A DNA stretch of 64,000 bases from Mya arenaria (GCF_026914265.1 NC_069124.1:85894915-85958914), one strand, 5' to 3'; positions 34,356 to 47,920 are shown, numbered from the stretch's first letter. Notes: generated by a model from the letters alone, not told the origin. Program-made: numbers and translations.

Positions 34356-35337
34356 CTAAGTTCGGGCATAGCGGCCTTGGGAAGATCAATGGAAACTAAG
34401 TTGGGATATAAGCGGCCTTGGGACGGTCAGTGGAAACTAAGTTGGGGTAAAAGCGGCCTTGAGAGGGTCAGTGGAAACTAAGTTAGGGTATAAGTGGCCT
34501 TGGGACGGTCAGTGGAAACTAAGTTGGGGTAAAAGCGGCCTTGAGAGGGTCAGTGGAAACTAAGTTAGGGTATAAGCGGCCTTGGGACGGTCAGTGGAAA
34601 CTAAGTCAGCTTATAAGCGGCCTTGGGACGGTCAGTGGAAACTAAGTTAGGGTATAAGTGGCCTTGGGACGGTCAGTGGAAACTAAGTTGGGGTAAAAGC
34701 GGCCTTGAGAGGGTCAGTGGAAACTAAGTTAGGGTATAAGTGGCCTTGGGACGGTCAGTGGAAACTAAGTTGGGGTAAAAGCGGCCTTGGGACGGTCAGT
34801 GGAAACTAAATTGGGATCAAAGCGGGCTTGAGAGGGTCAGTGGAAACTAAGTTGGGGTAAAAACGGCCTTGGGACGGTCAGAGGAAACTAAGTTAGGGTA
34901 TAAGCGGCCTTGGGACGGTCAGTGGAAACTAAGTTGGGGTATAAGCGCCTTGGGACGGTCAGTGGAAACTAAGTTGGGGTATAAGCGGCCTTGGGACGGT
35001 CAGTGGAAACTAAGTTGGGGTATAAGCGGCCTTGGGACGGTCAGTGGAAACTAAGTTGGGGTATAAGTGGCCTTGGGACGGTCAGTGGAAACTAAGTTGG
35101 GGTAAAAGCGGCCTTGAGAGGGTCAGTGGAAACTAAGTTAGGGTATAAGCGGCCTTGGGACGGTCAGTGGAAACTAAGTTGGGGTATAAGCGGCCTTGGG
35201 ACGGTCAGTGGAAACTAAGTTGGGGTATAAGCGGCCTTGGGACGGTCAGTCGAAACTAAGTTGGGGTATAAGCGGCCTTGGGACGGTCAGTGGAAACTAA
35301 GATAGGGTATAAGCGGCCTTGGGACCGTCATTGGAAG
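34356..35337. repeat. 41-bp minisatellite, about 24 units
   Basis: Unit GGCCTTGGGACGGTCAGTGG followed by AAACTAAGTTGGGGTATAAGC, with period 41. A GAGAGGGTC/AAAAGC variant alternates with the main type in part of the array. Confidence 0.95.
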
Positions 35338-36531
35338 GTATCTCACACTACCGTACATATATCGTATACAATGTATTTTACGTATAGATTTGGTATTATT
35401 GGCCCGTTATATATTGAAGGAATGTCGAGGACCACCCGTATTACCAAACTTTTTATGAACGACCTTTCTTGATGATTCACTCGCGGTATATCACCATAAT
35501 TATGTAGCAAGAAATGTCGTGACGATGTGATATGTGACTAATGAATTACCCTTATTTGTCCAGAAACTCTTTCATAAAATAAAGTATATGTATACTAAAG
35601 CTGAAACAATATTATTTATTCCAAACGAAATTACAAAGCCTAATTAATTACAACTGCTCAAGTAAACTAGCATTGTGCCTTTCAAATGGGATCAGTTTTA
35701 TAAATCAGAAAAAAATGGATTCTTGGCTCGCTTTTCAAAGAAGCTCAAGGTGCAAATACAACTTAATAGCACCGAAGCTGTTGTCAACGGTTGAAAATTC
35801 ATTATCCTTTTCCGCACGAAAATACTCATGTGATGTTGTTTAGAATTTAAACGTGAGCTGAAACTAAGATAGGTGCGTTTCTAATCAGCTTTGGTTTTGT
35901 TTAATGCTTTTCCTGGCTAAAACCTGAAAATGTTTATCTAATAGCTTTGTGCGGTTTGTCGGCACTTTTCTCATCAATTATGCTTCATCATTCACTCCGT
36001 ATCAGAGAAAATGATCTCATTTAATGGAATTTGTAAGAAACAAATCTTAATTAACAGCTTCTTGTTAATTACGTTTTCATTACACTACACCTCCATCCGG
36101 ATTAACTGTCACGTACTGTTTGTTTGATTATGAGGAGGAAAGACGTGCTGGCTCGCAATGATGCGACAGAAGTAGAAAATAAGATCTGCTAGCTTGTTAT
36201 ACAGTACATGTCAGAAGGTATAGAACCCTGGTACAGTTTGTAGTCTATAGTATCTATCTTTATAAATTGTCACTAAAACGATACACGAAACGTTAATATG
36301 TATTTTCCGTTTGTCATTGCGAGTGGAAACGCAAACACATCTGGTATATAGGACATTTTATTTGGTATACTTATAAATAATTACTTACATGTGAACTGAG
36401 ATAACTGGTTGGCACATACTACATTGCGTTTGCTTGCAGACGATAGACTAAATAGTTGGGTAATGATTCAATTTAATGTTCTTCACTGACCGTTCAATGG
36501 CCGAAAAACAATTGCTTTTGCTTTGTTTCTC
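35338..36531. other. No gene recognised
   Basis: Unique AT-rich sequence between two minisatellites; no supported exon, RNA gene or repeat. Confidence 0.4.
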
Positions 36532-39265
36532 GTTGAGTGCCTGCAACCTTGTGGCGTTGTGTCACGTTGAGTATCTGCTGTCTTGTGGCCTTGAATCTCG
36601 TTGATTGTCTGCTGTTTTGTTGGGTTGTATCTTGTTGAGTTTATGCTGTCTTGTGGCGTTGTGTCTCGTTGAGTTTCTGCTGTCTTCTGGCGTTATGTCT
36701 TGTTGATTGTCTGCTGTCTTGTTGGGTTGTATCTTGTTGAGTTTATGCTGTCTTGTGGCGTTGTGTCACGTTGAGTTTCTGCTGACTTCTGGCGTTATGT
36801 CTTGTTGATTGTCTGCTGTCTTGTTGGGTTGTATCTTGTTGAGTTTCTGCTGTCTTGTGGCGTTGTGTCTCGTTGATTGTCTGCTGTCTTGTTGGGTTGT
36901 ATCCTGTTGAGTTTATGCTGTCTTGTGGCGTTGTGTCTCGTTGATTGTCTGCTGTCTTGTTGAGTTGTATCTTGTTGAGTTTCTGCTGCCTTGTGGCGTT
37001 GTGTCTCGTTGATTGTCTGCTGTCTTCTGGCGTTATGTATCGTTGATTGTCTGCTGTCTTGTTGGGTTGTATCTTGTTGAGTTTATGCTGTATTGTGGCG
37101 TTATGTCTCATTGAGTTTCTGCTGTCTTCTGGCGTTATGTCTTGTTGAGTTTCTGCTGCCTTGTGGCGTTGTGTTTCGTTGATTGTCTGCTGTCTTCTGG
37201 CGTTATGTCTCGTTGATTGTCTGCTCCCTTGTGGGATTGTTTCTCGTTGAGTTTCTGCTCCCTTGTGGCGTTGTGTCTCGTTGATTGTCTGGTGTCTTGT
37301 GGCGTTGTGCCTCGTTGATTGTCTTCTGTCTTGTGGCTTGTATTTTGTTAAGCGTCTGCTGTCTTGTGAGGTTTTATCTTGGTGAGTTTCTGCTGTCTTG
37401 TGGCTTGGTGTCTCGTTGAGTGTCAGCTGTCTTGTGGGTCTGTGTCTCGTTGAGTGTCTGCTGTCTTGTGACGGTGTGTCTCGTTGAGTGTCTGGTGCCT
37501 TGTGGCGGTGTGTCTCGTTGAGTGTCTGGTGCCTTGTGGCGGTGTGTCTCGTTGAGTGTCTGCTGTCTTGTGACGTTGTGTCTCGTTGAGTGTCTGGTGC
37601 CTTGTGGCGGTGTGTCTCGTTGAGTGTCTGCTGTCTTGTGACGTTGTGTCTCGTTTAGTGTCTGGTGCCTTGTGGCGGTGTGTCTCGTTGAGTGTCTGCT
37701 GTCTTGTGGCGGTGTGTCTCGTTGATTGTCTTCTGTCTTGTGGCTTGTATTTTGTTAAGCGTCTGCTGTCTTGTGAGGTTTTATCTTGGTGAGTTTCTGC
37801 TGTCTTGTGGCTTAATGTCTCGTTGAGTGTCAGCTGTCTTGTGGGTCTGTGTCTCGTTGAGTGTCTGCTGTCTTGTGACGTTGTGTCTCGTTGAGTGTCT
37901 GGTGCCTTGTGGCGGTGTGTCTCGTTGAGTGTCTGGTGCCTTGTGGCGGTGTGTCTCGTTGAGTGTCTGGTGACTGGTGGCGGTGTGTCTCGTTGAGTGT
38001 CTGGTGTATTGTGGCGTTGTGTCTCGTTGAGTGTCTGCTGTCTTGTGAGGTTTTATCCTGGTGAGTTTCTGTTGTCTTGTGGCTTCGTGTCTCGTTGAGT
38101 GTCAGCTGTCTTGTGGGTCTGTGTCTCGTTGAGTGTCTGCTGTCTTGTGACGTTGTGTCTCGTTGAGTGTCTGGTGCCTTGTGGCGGTGTGTCTCGTTGA
38201 GTGTCTGGTGCCTTGTGGCGGTGTGTCTCGTTGAGTGTCTGGTGCCTTGTGGCGGTGTGTCTCGTTGAGTGTCTGCTGTCTTGTGGCGTTGTGTCTCGTT
38301 GAGTGTCTGCTGTCTTGTGAGGTTTTATCCTGGTGAGTTTCTGTTGTCTTGTGGCTTCGTGTCTCGTTGAGTGTCAGCTGTCTTGTGGGTCTGTGTCTCG
38401 TTGAGTGTCTGCTGTCTTGTGACGTTGTGTCTCGTTGAGTGTCTGGTGCCTTGTGGCGGTGTGTCTCGTTGAGTGTCTGCTGTCTTGTGACGTTGTGTCT
38501 CGTTGAGTGTCTGGTGCTATGTGGCGGTGTGTCTCGTTGAGTGTCTGGTGCCTTGTGGCTTCGTGTCTCGTTGAGTGTCAGCTGTCTTGTGGGGTTATAT
38601 GTTGGTGAGTGTCTGCTGTCTTGTGGCGTTTAGTCTCGTTGAGTATCTGCTGTCTTGTGACGTTGTGTCTCGTTGAGTGTCTGGTGCCTTGTGGCGGTGT
38701 GTCTCGTTGAGTGTCTGGTGCCTTGTGACGTTGTGTCTCGTTGAGTGTCTGGTGTCTTGTGGCGGTGTGTCTCGTTGAGTGTCTGCTGTCTTGTGACGTT
38801 GTGTCTCGTTGAGTGTCTGCTGCCTTGTGGCGGTGTGTCTCGTTGAGTGTCTGGTGCCTTGTGGCGTTGTGTCTCGTTGAGTGTCTGCTGTCTTGTGGGG
38901 TTATATATTGTTGAGTGTCTGCTGTCTTGTGGCGTTGAGTCTCGTTGAGTATCTGCTGTCTTGTGGCGTTGTGACTCGTTGATTGTCTGCTGTTTTGTGG
39001 CGTTGTGGCTCGTTGATTGTCTGCTGAGTTGTGGCGTAAAATCTTGTTAAGTGACTCCTGTCTTGTGGGGTTGTATCTTGTTGGTTGTCTGGTGTCTTGT
39101 GACTGGGTGTCTCGTTGATTGTCTGCTGTCTTGTGGGGTTGCATATTGTTTAGTTTCTGCTGTCTTGTGGGGTTATATCTTGTTGAGTGTCTGCTGTTTT
39201 GTGGCGTTGCATATTGTTCAGTTTCTGCTGTCTTGTGGCGTTGTGTCTCGTTGAGTTTCTGTTTT
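36532..39265. repeat. 34-bp minisatellite, about 80 units
   Basis: Unit TTGTGTCTCGTTGAGTGTCT followed by GCTGTCTTGTGGCG, with period 34. Left third has more diverged units (GATTGTCTGC, GGGTTGTATC). Because 34 is not a multiple of three, open frames cross it as 34-residue peptide repeats; these are not genes. Confidence 0.97.
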
Positions 39266-40744
39266 ACTAGTCTTGTCTCTGTTGTGTCCATTGTATTATT
39301 TATGAATTGTGTTTCTTCGTGTTTGCCCTTTTTATGCGGCTAACGCTAAATCGTGTACAGAACTCATCCTTTGATAAATATGTTTAGTTATGAACTAGGC
39401 TTGAAGAAATCGGTTGTGTCGCCAGCCAAAAGCACCTTTCAATGTCAAGCCAAAAAAATAATAACTTTGATTTAAACTAAGTTGTATAATGGAAAACACT
39501 AGTTCATTGCAAAAGGGACATAACTCAGTCGTTACTGGAGTTATTGATCTGAAGATCAACATGGATCATAAGTGTGTTTTGATGGATTGATACTCAGAAA
39601 CTAGCTTTTTATAAAAGTGGCGTTGAAATAATGATGACCAAGAAAACCGATTATGGGGGAATTAAAAAGTCTTTCTTTAAGTATGTATGGCGGGAAATAA
39701 TAACTGTGGACATTACTTTTAAATACAAACAAGACATACAAAAACATGTTGGAAGGTTGTTTTCATGTTAATGCAGTAGGTTCATTTTTCAATAAAAAAT
39801 ATCAATATAGAAAGTTCTTATGAAAATTATTTTCTCGAATTTTGTCTGTGCCTTACCATGTTTTGATCACAGGTGGCATTTTCGTTGACATGACAACCTC
39901 AATGACCAGCACTCCAAACAATACAATATTTAGCAGACAATACAGGTTTAAAACTATGCGTTCATATTGTCAGAGCATAATACACAAAACAGAAAGGCAT
40001 AACTAAGTAAAAAGAGAAATAACAACAACAGCTGTACTCATGACTTGTTAAACGTTAGAACGAAATAAGGAACGACCATGTATTATAATATGAATGAAGG
40101 ATGGCATCCATTTGGATAAGGAAGAGGATGTGCGCATCACAGACATTTTGATATTGAGGAAAGATTACAAACAAACAAACAAAATCGAACAAACAAACAG
40201 CACCCATAAAAAGAAAACAACACCAAATACACAGCAATTCACATCAACACATACAATTGATAAAAATACTAAAATTGGGACAGTCAGTGAAACCGCAGTG
40301 GAATTGAATATGATTTTTTTTTCTTTTTGAGTACTGTGTCTGACACTCAACTTTTCCCGCCATCATTGATTTAAGACGCAGGTGATTAAGTTGTCGGCGG
40401 ACAAGTGGTACTCAACAACTATATACAAATATCATAAATCAATGTTTGAAATCAGTCGGAGCAACAGAAATTACGATGAATCATTACACATACATCTGTG
40501 AAAACACATGACATACTTCAAATTAAGCTTTCAAACAATCGATCCATTGCACAAAACAAGACGACAGAACGAAATTAACAACAAAGGAACGCACTCAAAA
40601 ATCACAACACATTTAACGTTCGTACTACTAGTATAAAAAACTAAAGTATAATTATGTTTAAATACACTCACACCGATGATCATAGAGACAAAATACACAT
40701 GTGTATCGGATAAAAGGTCTCGGGCCGTTACGAGACACTCGGGC
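39266..40744. other. No gene recognised
   Basis: Mostly unique AT-rich sequence. A CAAA/ACAA-rich stretch lies near 40165-40200. Confidence 0.4.
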
Positions 40745-41124
40745 CAATGCAATTCAATTCAATTCAGTACTTTATTGCCTCCAACAATGAAGACAGGAAC
40801 ATATATATAATACACGAAACACGTACAAATGTTTTTGGGAAGCATGCAACGTATTAATCTCTTAAACATAATTTAACGTTTAACATAATATAACGATGTT
40901 CTGACATGGTATATATTTAACCAACAGTTTGCACAGTTTTTCTAGAATCTGATGACATCGATGATACAATCGTTCGCTTGGTAAACCAATGGGAAAACTA
41001 AGGTTTAAGATATTAGCTACTTAGTTTTTATGTTTGGGACACACAAAAAATAGAGACATTAGAGGAAAACAGTTTGTTCCAGTGTAAGATATAGAGGATA
41101 TTTGTTTATTTTAGTGTAAGATCG
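40745..41124 (-). mobile_element. Possible 3' end of a non-LTR element
   Basis: On the minus strand the sequence ends GGCAATAAAGTACTGAATTG and continues with two more GAATT units (40749-40785). A poly(A)-like signal followed by a short GAATT microsatellite is a usual 3' terminus of CR1/L2-type LINEs. No coding part is recognisable to the right, so the extent is uncertain. Confidence 0.4.
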
Positions 41125-41712
41125 TATTTTATTTCACGAGTGTCGTAGAAAAACATAGTTTTTCTATGATCATGAGTGACATTAAAGGTCGCGAACGTGT
41201 TAGCAAAACAATTGCGGGTGATTATTAAAATTTAAACATTTTTCTTAGTTTTAGAGTGGGTTTCATGATACATCGGTATGCAATCATCTCACTGTCAGAA
41301 ACCAGTCTGTTTCGCTTGAAGACAAGTCGTTTTCCAGTTAAAGAGTGAAGACCACTCTACGTTGTTGACACATTTTGAGGCGTTGGTGGGGTGAAAAAAT
41401 CGGTTAATCTGTAAATTGTTGTGTGAATTTTCCGGGAAGTTCGTATTACGTAGTACAACGACAAACGGTTCAAAATACATTTTGACAATGGTATTACATT
41501 ATATTTAAGTTCGAGCAGTTGTTTTCGTCTGTAATTTGATTGGTATGAAAGCAAATGTTCGAACATTCAGCTCAAGATCAAGAAAACGTTTGAAAAACGG
41601 GAAAACTTTTTTTTATCATAAAGGGTAAGTTGTTAATGTCCAAATATATCTTTATTTAGACATATGCAACTTTAAACAATTTAATACATTTTCTGGTTCA
41701 AAATGAAGTGTT
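41125..41712. repeat. Dispersed repeat, copy B (partner at 9930-10860)
   Basis: Blocks shared in order with copy A: ACGAGTGTCGTAGAAAAACA, CATTTTTCTTAGTTTTAGAG, TTAATCTGTAAATTGTTGTG, GTTGTTTTCGTCTGTAATTT, AAATGTTCGAACATTCAGCT, ACATTTTCTGGTTCAAA. Copy B lacks about 400 bp present in A and has about 75 bp extra near 41290-41375. Confidence 0.8.
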
Positions 41713-41984
41713 TTGTTTTAATCAAGCGAAGTAACTACAATGGATTATAAAAGTTGTTCCATAAAATGATATTTTCACTTCTTATTTTGCAGTGAAACTA
41801 TCAAATTGATATTTTCACGGTTGTTATTTCACTGATAACAATCCATATATCATCGAAAAGCGTGAAAGAAAGCAATATATTTCATCGCGTGCGCACCAAA
41901 AGTCCACGAGAAGCTTTGTCACGAGTGAATTATTTACTTGTGTTGTGCCAATCGGTGAAGTTAATTGCAATCTAACATCGAAAA

Positions 41985-44900
41985 CCAGTCGTACAGAGAG
42001 TCTTGTGCCAGGCAAACAGAGAGTGTCGTGTCAGGCGAACAGAGAGTGTTTTGTCAGGCAACGGAGATTTTCGTGTCAGGCATTCGAAGATTTTCGTGTC
42101 AGGCATACGGAGAGTGTTGTGCCAGGCATACAGAGAGTGTTGTGCCAGACATACAGAGAGTGTTGTGTCAGGCATACAGAGAGTGTTGTGCCAGGCATAC
42201 AGAGAGTGTTGTGTCAGGCATACAGAGAGTGTTGTGTCAGGCATACAGAGAGTGTTGTGTCAGGCATACGGAGAGTGTTGTGTCAGGCATACAGAGAGTG
42301 TTGTGTCAGGCATACAGAGAGTGTTATGTCAAGCGTACAGAGTGTTGTGCCAGGCATACGGATAGTGTTGAGACAGACATACGATGAGTGTTGAGTCAGG
42401 CATACGGAGAGTGTTGTGCCAGGCATACAGAGAGTGTTATGTCAAGCGTACAGAGTGTTGTGCCAGGCATACGGATAGTGTTGAGACAGACATACGATGA
42501 GTGTTGAGTCAGACATACGGAGAGTGTTGTGCCAAGCATACGGAGAGTGTTGTGCCAGGCATACGGAGAGTGTTGAGTCAGACATACGATGAGTGTTGAG
42601 TCAGGCATACGGAGAGTGTTGTGCCAGGCATACAGAGAGTGTTGTGCCAGGCATACGGAGAGTGTTGTGCCAGGCATACGGAGAGTGTTGTGCCAGGCAT
42701 ACGGAGAGTGTTGTGCCAGGCATACGGATAGTGTTATGCCAGGCATACAGAGAGTGTCGTGTCAGGCGAACAGAGAGTGTTTTGTCAGGCATACGAAGAT
42801 TTTCGTGTCAGGCATTCGAAGATTTTCGTGTCAGGCATACGGAGAGTGTTGTGCCAGGCATACAGAGAGTGTTGTGCCAGACATACGGAGAGTGTTATGC
42901 CAGGCATACAGAGAGTGTTGTGCCAGGCATACGGAGAGTGTTGTGTCAGGCATACAGAGAGTGTTGTGTCAGGCATACAGAGAGTGTTGTGTCAGGCATA
43001 CAGAGAGTGTTGTGTCAGGCATACGGAGAGTGTTGTGCCAGGCATACAGAGAGTGTTGTGTCAAGCGTACAGAGTGTTGTGCCAGGCATACGGATAGTGT
43101 TGAGACAGACATACGATGAGTGTTGAGTCAGACATACGGAGAGTGTTGTGCCAAGCATACGGAGAGTGTTGTGCCAGGCATACGGAGAGTGTTGAGTCAG
43201 ACATACGATGAGTGTTGTGTCAGGCGTACAGAGAGTTTTGTGTCAGGCATACAGAGAGTGTTGTGTCAGGCTTACGGAGAGTGTTGTGCCAGACATACAG
43301 ATAGTGTTGTGCCAGGCATACGGAGAGTATTGTGTCAGCCATACAGATAGTGTTATGCCAGGCATACAGAGAGTGTCGTGTCAGGCGAACAGAGAGTGTT
43401 TTGTCAGGCATACGAAGATTTTCGTGTCAGGCATTCGAAGATTTTCGTGTCAGGCATACGGAGAGTGTTGTGCCAGGCATACAGAGAGTGTTGTGCCAGA
43501 CATACAGAGAGTGTTATGCCAGGCATACAGAGAGTGTTGTGTCAGGCATACAGAGAGTGTTGTGTCAGGCATACAGAGAGTGTTGTGTCAGGCATACAGA
43601 GAGTGTTGTGTCAGGCATACGGAGAGTGTTGTGTCAGGCATACAGAGAGTGTTGTGTCAGGCATACAGAGAGTGTTATGTCAAGCGTACAGAGTGTTGTG
43701 CCAGGCATACGGATAGTGTTGAGACAGACATACGATGAGTGTTGAGTCAGGCATACGGAGAGTGTTGTGCCAGGCATACAGAGAGTGTTATGTCAAGCGT
43801 ACAGAGTGTTGTGCCAGGCATACGGATAGTGTTGAGACAGACATACGATGAGTGTTGAGTCAGACATACGGAGAGTGTTGTGCCAAGCATACGGAGAGTG
43901 TTGTGCCAGGCATACGGAGAGTGTTGAGTCAGACATACGATGAGTGTTGAGTCAGGCATACAGAGAGTGTTGTGCCAGGCATACAGAGAGTGTTGTGCCA
44001 GGCATACGGAGAGTGTTGTGTCAGGCATACGGAGAGTGTTGTGTCAGGCATACGGAGAGTGTTGTGTCAGGCATACAGATAGTGTTGTGCCAGGCATACA
44101 GAGAGTGTTGTGTCAGGCATACGGAGAGTGTTGTGCCAGGCATACGGAGAGTGTTGTGCAAGGCATACAGATAGTGTTATGCCAGGCATACAGAGAGTGT
44201 TGTGTCAGGCGTACAGAGAGTGTTGTGTCAGGCATACGGAGAGTGTTGTGTCAGACATACGGAGAGTGTTGTGCCAGGCATACAGAGAGTGTTGTGTCAG
44301 GCGTACAGAGAGTGTTGTGTCAGGCATACAGAGAGTGTTGTGTCAGGCATACGGAGAGTGTTGTGCCAGGCATACAGAGAGTGTTGTGCCAGGCATACGG
44401 AGAGTGTTGTGTCAGGCATACGGAGCGTGTTGTGTCAGGCATACAGAGAGTGTTGTGCCAGGCAATACGGAGAGTGTTGTGCCAGGCTTAGAGAGAGTAT
44501 TGTGTCAGGCGTACAGAGAGTGTTGTGCCAGGCATACGGAGAGTGTTGTGCCAGGCATACAGAGGGTGTTGTGCCAGGCATACGGAGAGTGTTGTGCCAG
44601 GCGTACAGCGCGTGTTGTGTCAGGCATACAGAGAGTGTTGTGTCAGGCATACGGAGAGTGTTGTGTCAGGCATACAGAGAGTGTTGTGTCAGGCATACGG
44701 AGAGTGTTGTGTCAGGCATACAGAGAGTGGTGTGCCAGGCATACAGAGAGTGGTGTGCCAGGCGTACAGAGAGTGTTGTGTCAGGCGTACAGAGAGTGTC
44801 TTCTCAGGCGTACAGAAAGTGTTGTGCCAGGCGTACGGGGAGTGTTGTGCCAGGCGTTCGGAGAGTTTTGTGCCAGGCGTCGTACAGAGAGTGCCTTCTC

Positions 44901-47900
44901 AGGCGTACAGAGAGTGTTGTGCCAGGCGTACGGGGAGTGTTGTGCCAGGCATACAGAGAGTGTTGTGCCAGGCATACAGAGAGTGTTGTGTCAGGCGTAC
45001 ATAGAGTGTTGTGTCAGACATACGGAGAGTGTTGTGTCAGGCATACAGAGAGTGTTGTGTCAGGCATACGGAGAGTGTTGTGCCAGGCATACGGAGAGTG
45101 TTGTGTCAGGCATACAGAGAGTGTTGTGTCAGGCATACAGAGAGTGTTGTGTCAGGCATACGGAGAGTGTTGTGTCAGGCATACAGAGAGTGTTGTGTCA
45201 GGCATACGGAGAGTGTTGTGTCAGGCATACAGAGAGTGTTGTGTCAGGCATACAGAGAGTGTTGTGTCAGGCATACGGAGAGTGTTGTGTCAGGCATACA
45301 GAGAGTGTTGTGTCAGGCATACGGAGAGTGTTGTGCCAGGCATACAGAGAGTGTTGTGTCAGGCATACAGAGAGTGTTGTGTCAGGCATACAGAGAGTGT
45401 TGTGTCAGGCGTACAGAGAGTGTTTTGTCAGGCATACAGAGAGTGTTGTGCCAGGCGTACGGGGAGTGTTGTGCCAGGCGTTCGGAGAGTTTTGTGCCAG
45501 GCGTCGTACAGAGAGTGCCTTCTCAGGCGTACAGAGAGTGTTGTGCCAGGCGTACGGGGAGTGTTGTGCCAGGCATACAGAGAGTGTTGTGCCAGGCATA
45601 CAGAGAGTGTCGTTTCAGGCGTACATAGAGTGTTGTATCAAGCGTACAGAGAGTGTTTTGCCAGGCGTACGGGGAGTGTTGTGCCAGGCATACAGAGAGT
45701 GTTGTGCCAGGCATACAGAGAGTGTTGTTTCAGGCGTACATAGAGTGTTGTATCAGGCATACGGAGAGTGTTGTGCCAGGCATACAGAGAGTGTTGTGTC
45801 AGGCATACAGAGAGTGTTGTTTGAGGCATACAGAGAGTGGTGTTTCAGGCATTCAGAGAGTGTTGTGCCAGGCATGCGGAGAGTGTCGTGCCATACCTTC
45901 AGGGATGTCGTGCAAGGCATTCAGAGATTGTTGTGCCAGACCTTGAGAGAGTGTCGTGCCAGAAATCCAAGAGTGTCGTGCAAGGCATACGGAGAGTGTT
46001 GTGTCAGGCATACGGAGAGTGTTGTGTCAGGCATACAGAGAGTGTTGTGTCAGGCATACAGAGAGTGTTGTGTCAGGCATACAGAGAGTGTTGTGTCAGG
46101 CATACAGAGAGTGTTGTGTCAGGCATACAGAGAGTGTTGTGCCAGGCATTCAGAGAGTGTCGTGTCAGGCATACGGAGAGTGTTGTGTCAGGCATACGGA
46201 GAGTGTTGTGCAAGGCATACAGATAGTGTTGTGTCAGGCATACAGATAGTGTTGTGTCAGGCATACGGAGAGTGTTGTGTCAGGCATACGGAGAGTGTTG
46301 TGTCAGGCATACAGAGAGTGTTGTGTCAGACGTATAGAGTGTTATTTTGTCAGGCATACAGAGAGTGTTGTGTCAGGCATACAGATGGTGTTGTGTCAGG
46401 CATACGGAGAGTGTTGTGTCAGGCATACGGAGAGTGTTGTGCCAGGCAAACAGATTGTGTTTTGTCAGGCATACAGAGAGTGTTGTGTCAGGCATACAGA
46501 GAGTGTTGTGTCAGGCATACAGAGAGTGTTGTGTCAGGCATACGGAGAGTGTTGTGCCAGACATACAGAGAGTGTTGTGCCAGGCATACAGAGTGTTTTT
46601 TGTCAGGCATATGGAGAGTGTTGTGTCAGGCATACAGAGCGTGTTGTGTCAGGCATACAGAGAGTGTTGTGTCAGGCGTACAGAGAGTGTTGTGTCAGGC
46701 ATACAGAGCGTGTTGTGTCAGGCATACAGAGAGTGTTGTGTCAGGCGTACAGAGAGTGTTGTGTCAGTCGTGCAGAGCGTTTTGTGTCAGGCGTACAGAG
46801 CGTGCTGTGTCAGGCATACAGAGAGTGTTGTGTCAGGCATACGGAGAGTGTTGTGTCAGGCATACGGAGAGTGTTGTGTCAGGCATACAGAGAGTGTTGT
46901 GTCAGGCATACAGAGTGTGTTTTGTCAGGCATTCAGAGAGTGTTGTGTCAGTCGTACAGAGTGTTTTTTGCCAGGCATATGGAGAGTGTTGTGTCAGTCG
47001 TACAGAGCGTGATGTGTCGAGCAAGGTATACGGAGACTGTCGTGCAGGGTATACGGAGACTGTCGTGCAAGGTATACGGAGAGTGTCGTACAGCATATAC
47101 GGAGAGTGTACAAAGTATACGAATAATGAACAAAGTATACAGAGAGTGTACACAGTATACGGAGTGTGTAAATTGTATACGGAGAGTGTACAAAGTGTAC
47201 GGAGTGTGTACAGAGTATACGGAGTGTGTACAAAATATACGGAGTGTGTACAAAGTATACGGAGTGTGTACAGAGTATACGGAGAGTGTACAAAGTATAT
47301 TGAGAGTGTACAGAGTATACGGAGAGTATACGGAGTGTGTACATAGTATACGGAGAGTGTACAAAATATACGGAGTGTGTACAGAGTATACGGAGAGTGT
47401 ACAAAGTATACGGAGTGTGTACAGAGTATACGGAGAGTGTCGTACAACGTATACGGAGAGTGTCGTACAACGTTTACGGAGAGTCTACAACGTATACGGA
47501 GGGTTACAGAGTATACGGAGAGTGTACAAAGTATACGGAGATTGTACAATGTATACGGAGAGTTACAGAGTATACGGAGAGTGTACAAAGTATACGGAGA
47601 GTGTACAAAGTATACGGAGAGTGTACAAAGTATACGGAGAGTTATAGAGTATACGGAGAGTATACAAAGTATACGGAGAGTGTACAAAGTATACGGAGAG
47701 TTACAGAGTATACGGAGAGTGAACAACGTATACGGAGAGTGTATAAAGTATACGGAGAGTTACAGAGTATACGGAGAGTGTACAAAGTATACGGAGATTT
47801 ACAAAGTATACGGAGAGTGTACAAAGTATACGGAGAGTTACAGAGTATACGGAGAGTGTACAAAGTATACGGAGAGTTACAGAGTATACGGAGAGTGTAC

Positions 47901-47920
47901 AAAGTATACGTAAAGGGTCG
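41985..47920. repeat. Large 23-bp satellite-like array grading into 20/19-bp units
   Basis: Left 5.1 kb (about 220 units): GTGTTGTGTCAGGCATACAG+AGA, period 23, with C/T and A/G variants. From about 47030 the unit changes through GTCGTGCAAGGTATACGGAG to GTGTACAAAGTATACGGAGA (period 20) and GTTACAGAGTATACGGAGA (19). 23 is not a multiple of three and the units rarely contain stops, so very long frames (up to 1078 codons, 44110-47346) and many shorter ones cross it on both strands as 23-residue peptide repeats. No start context, composition or domain suggests translation. Confidence 0.97.

Noticed and set aside
38578-39291. 237-codon minus-strand frame rich in RHNATRQQ-like repeats
   Set aside because: Shadow of the 34-bp minisatellite.
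44110-47346. 1078-codon open frame on the plus strand
   Set aside because: It is a stop-free reading of the 23/20-bp array. All three plus frames and minus frames are open over long parts, the peptide repeats every 23 residues, and there is no splice or domain evidence.
41985-47920. CRISPR-like regular repeats
   Set aside because: Units are directly contiguous with no unique spacers, and the context is a eukaryotic genome.
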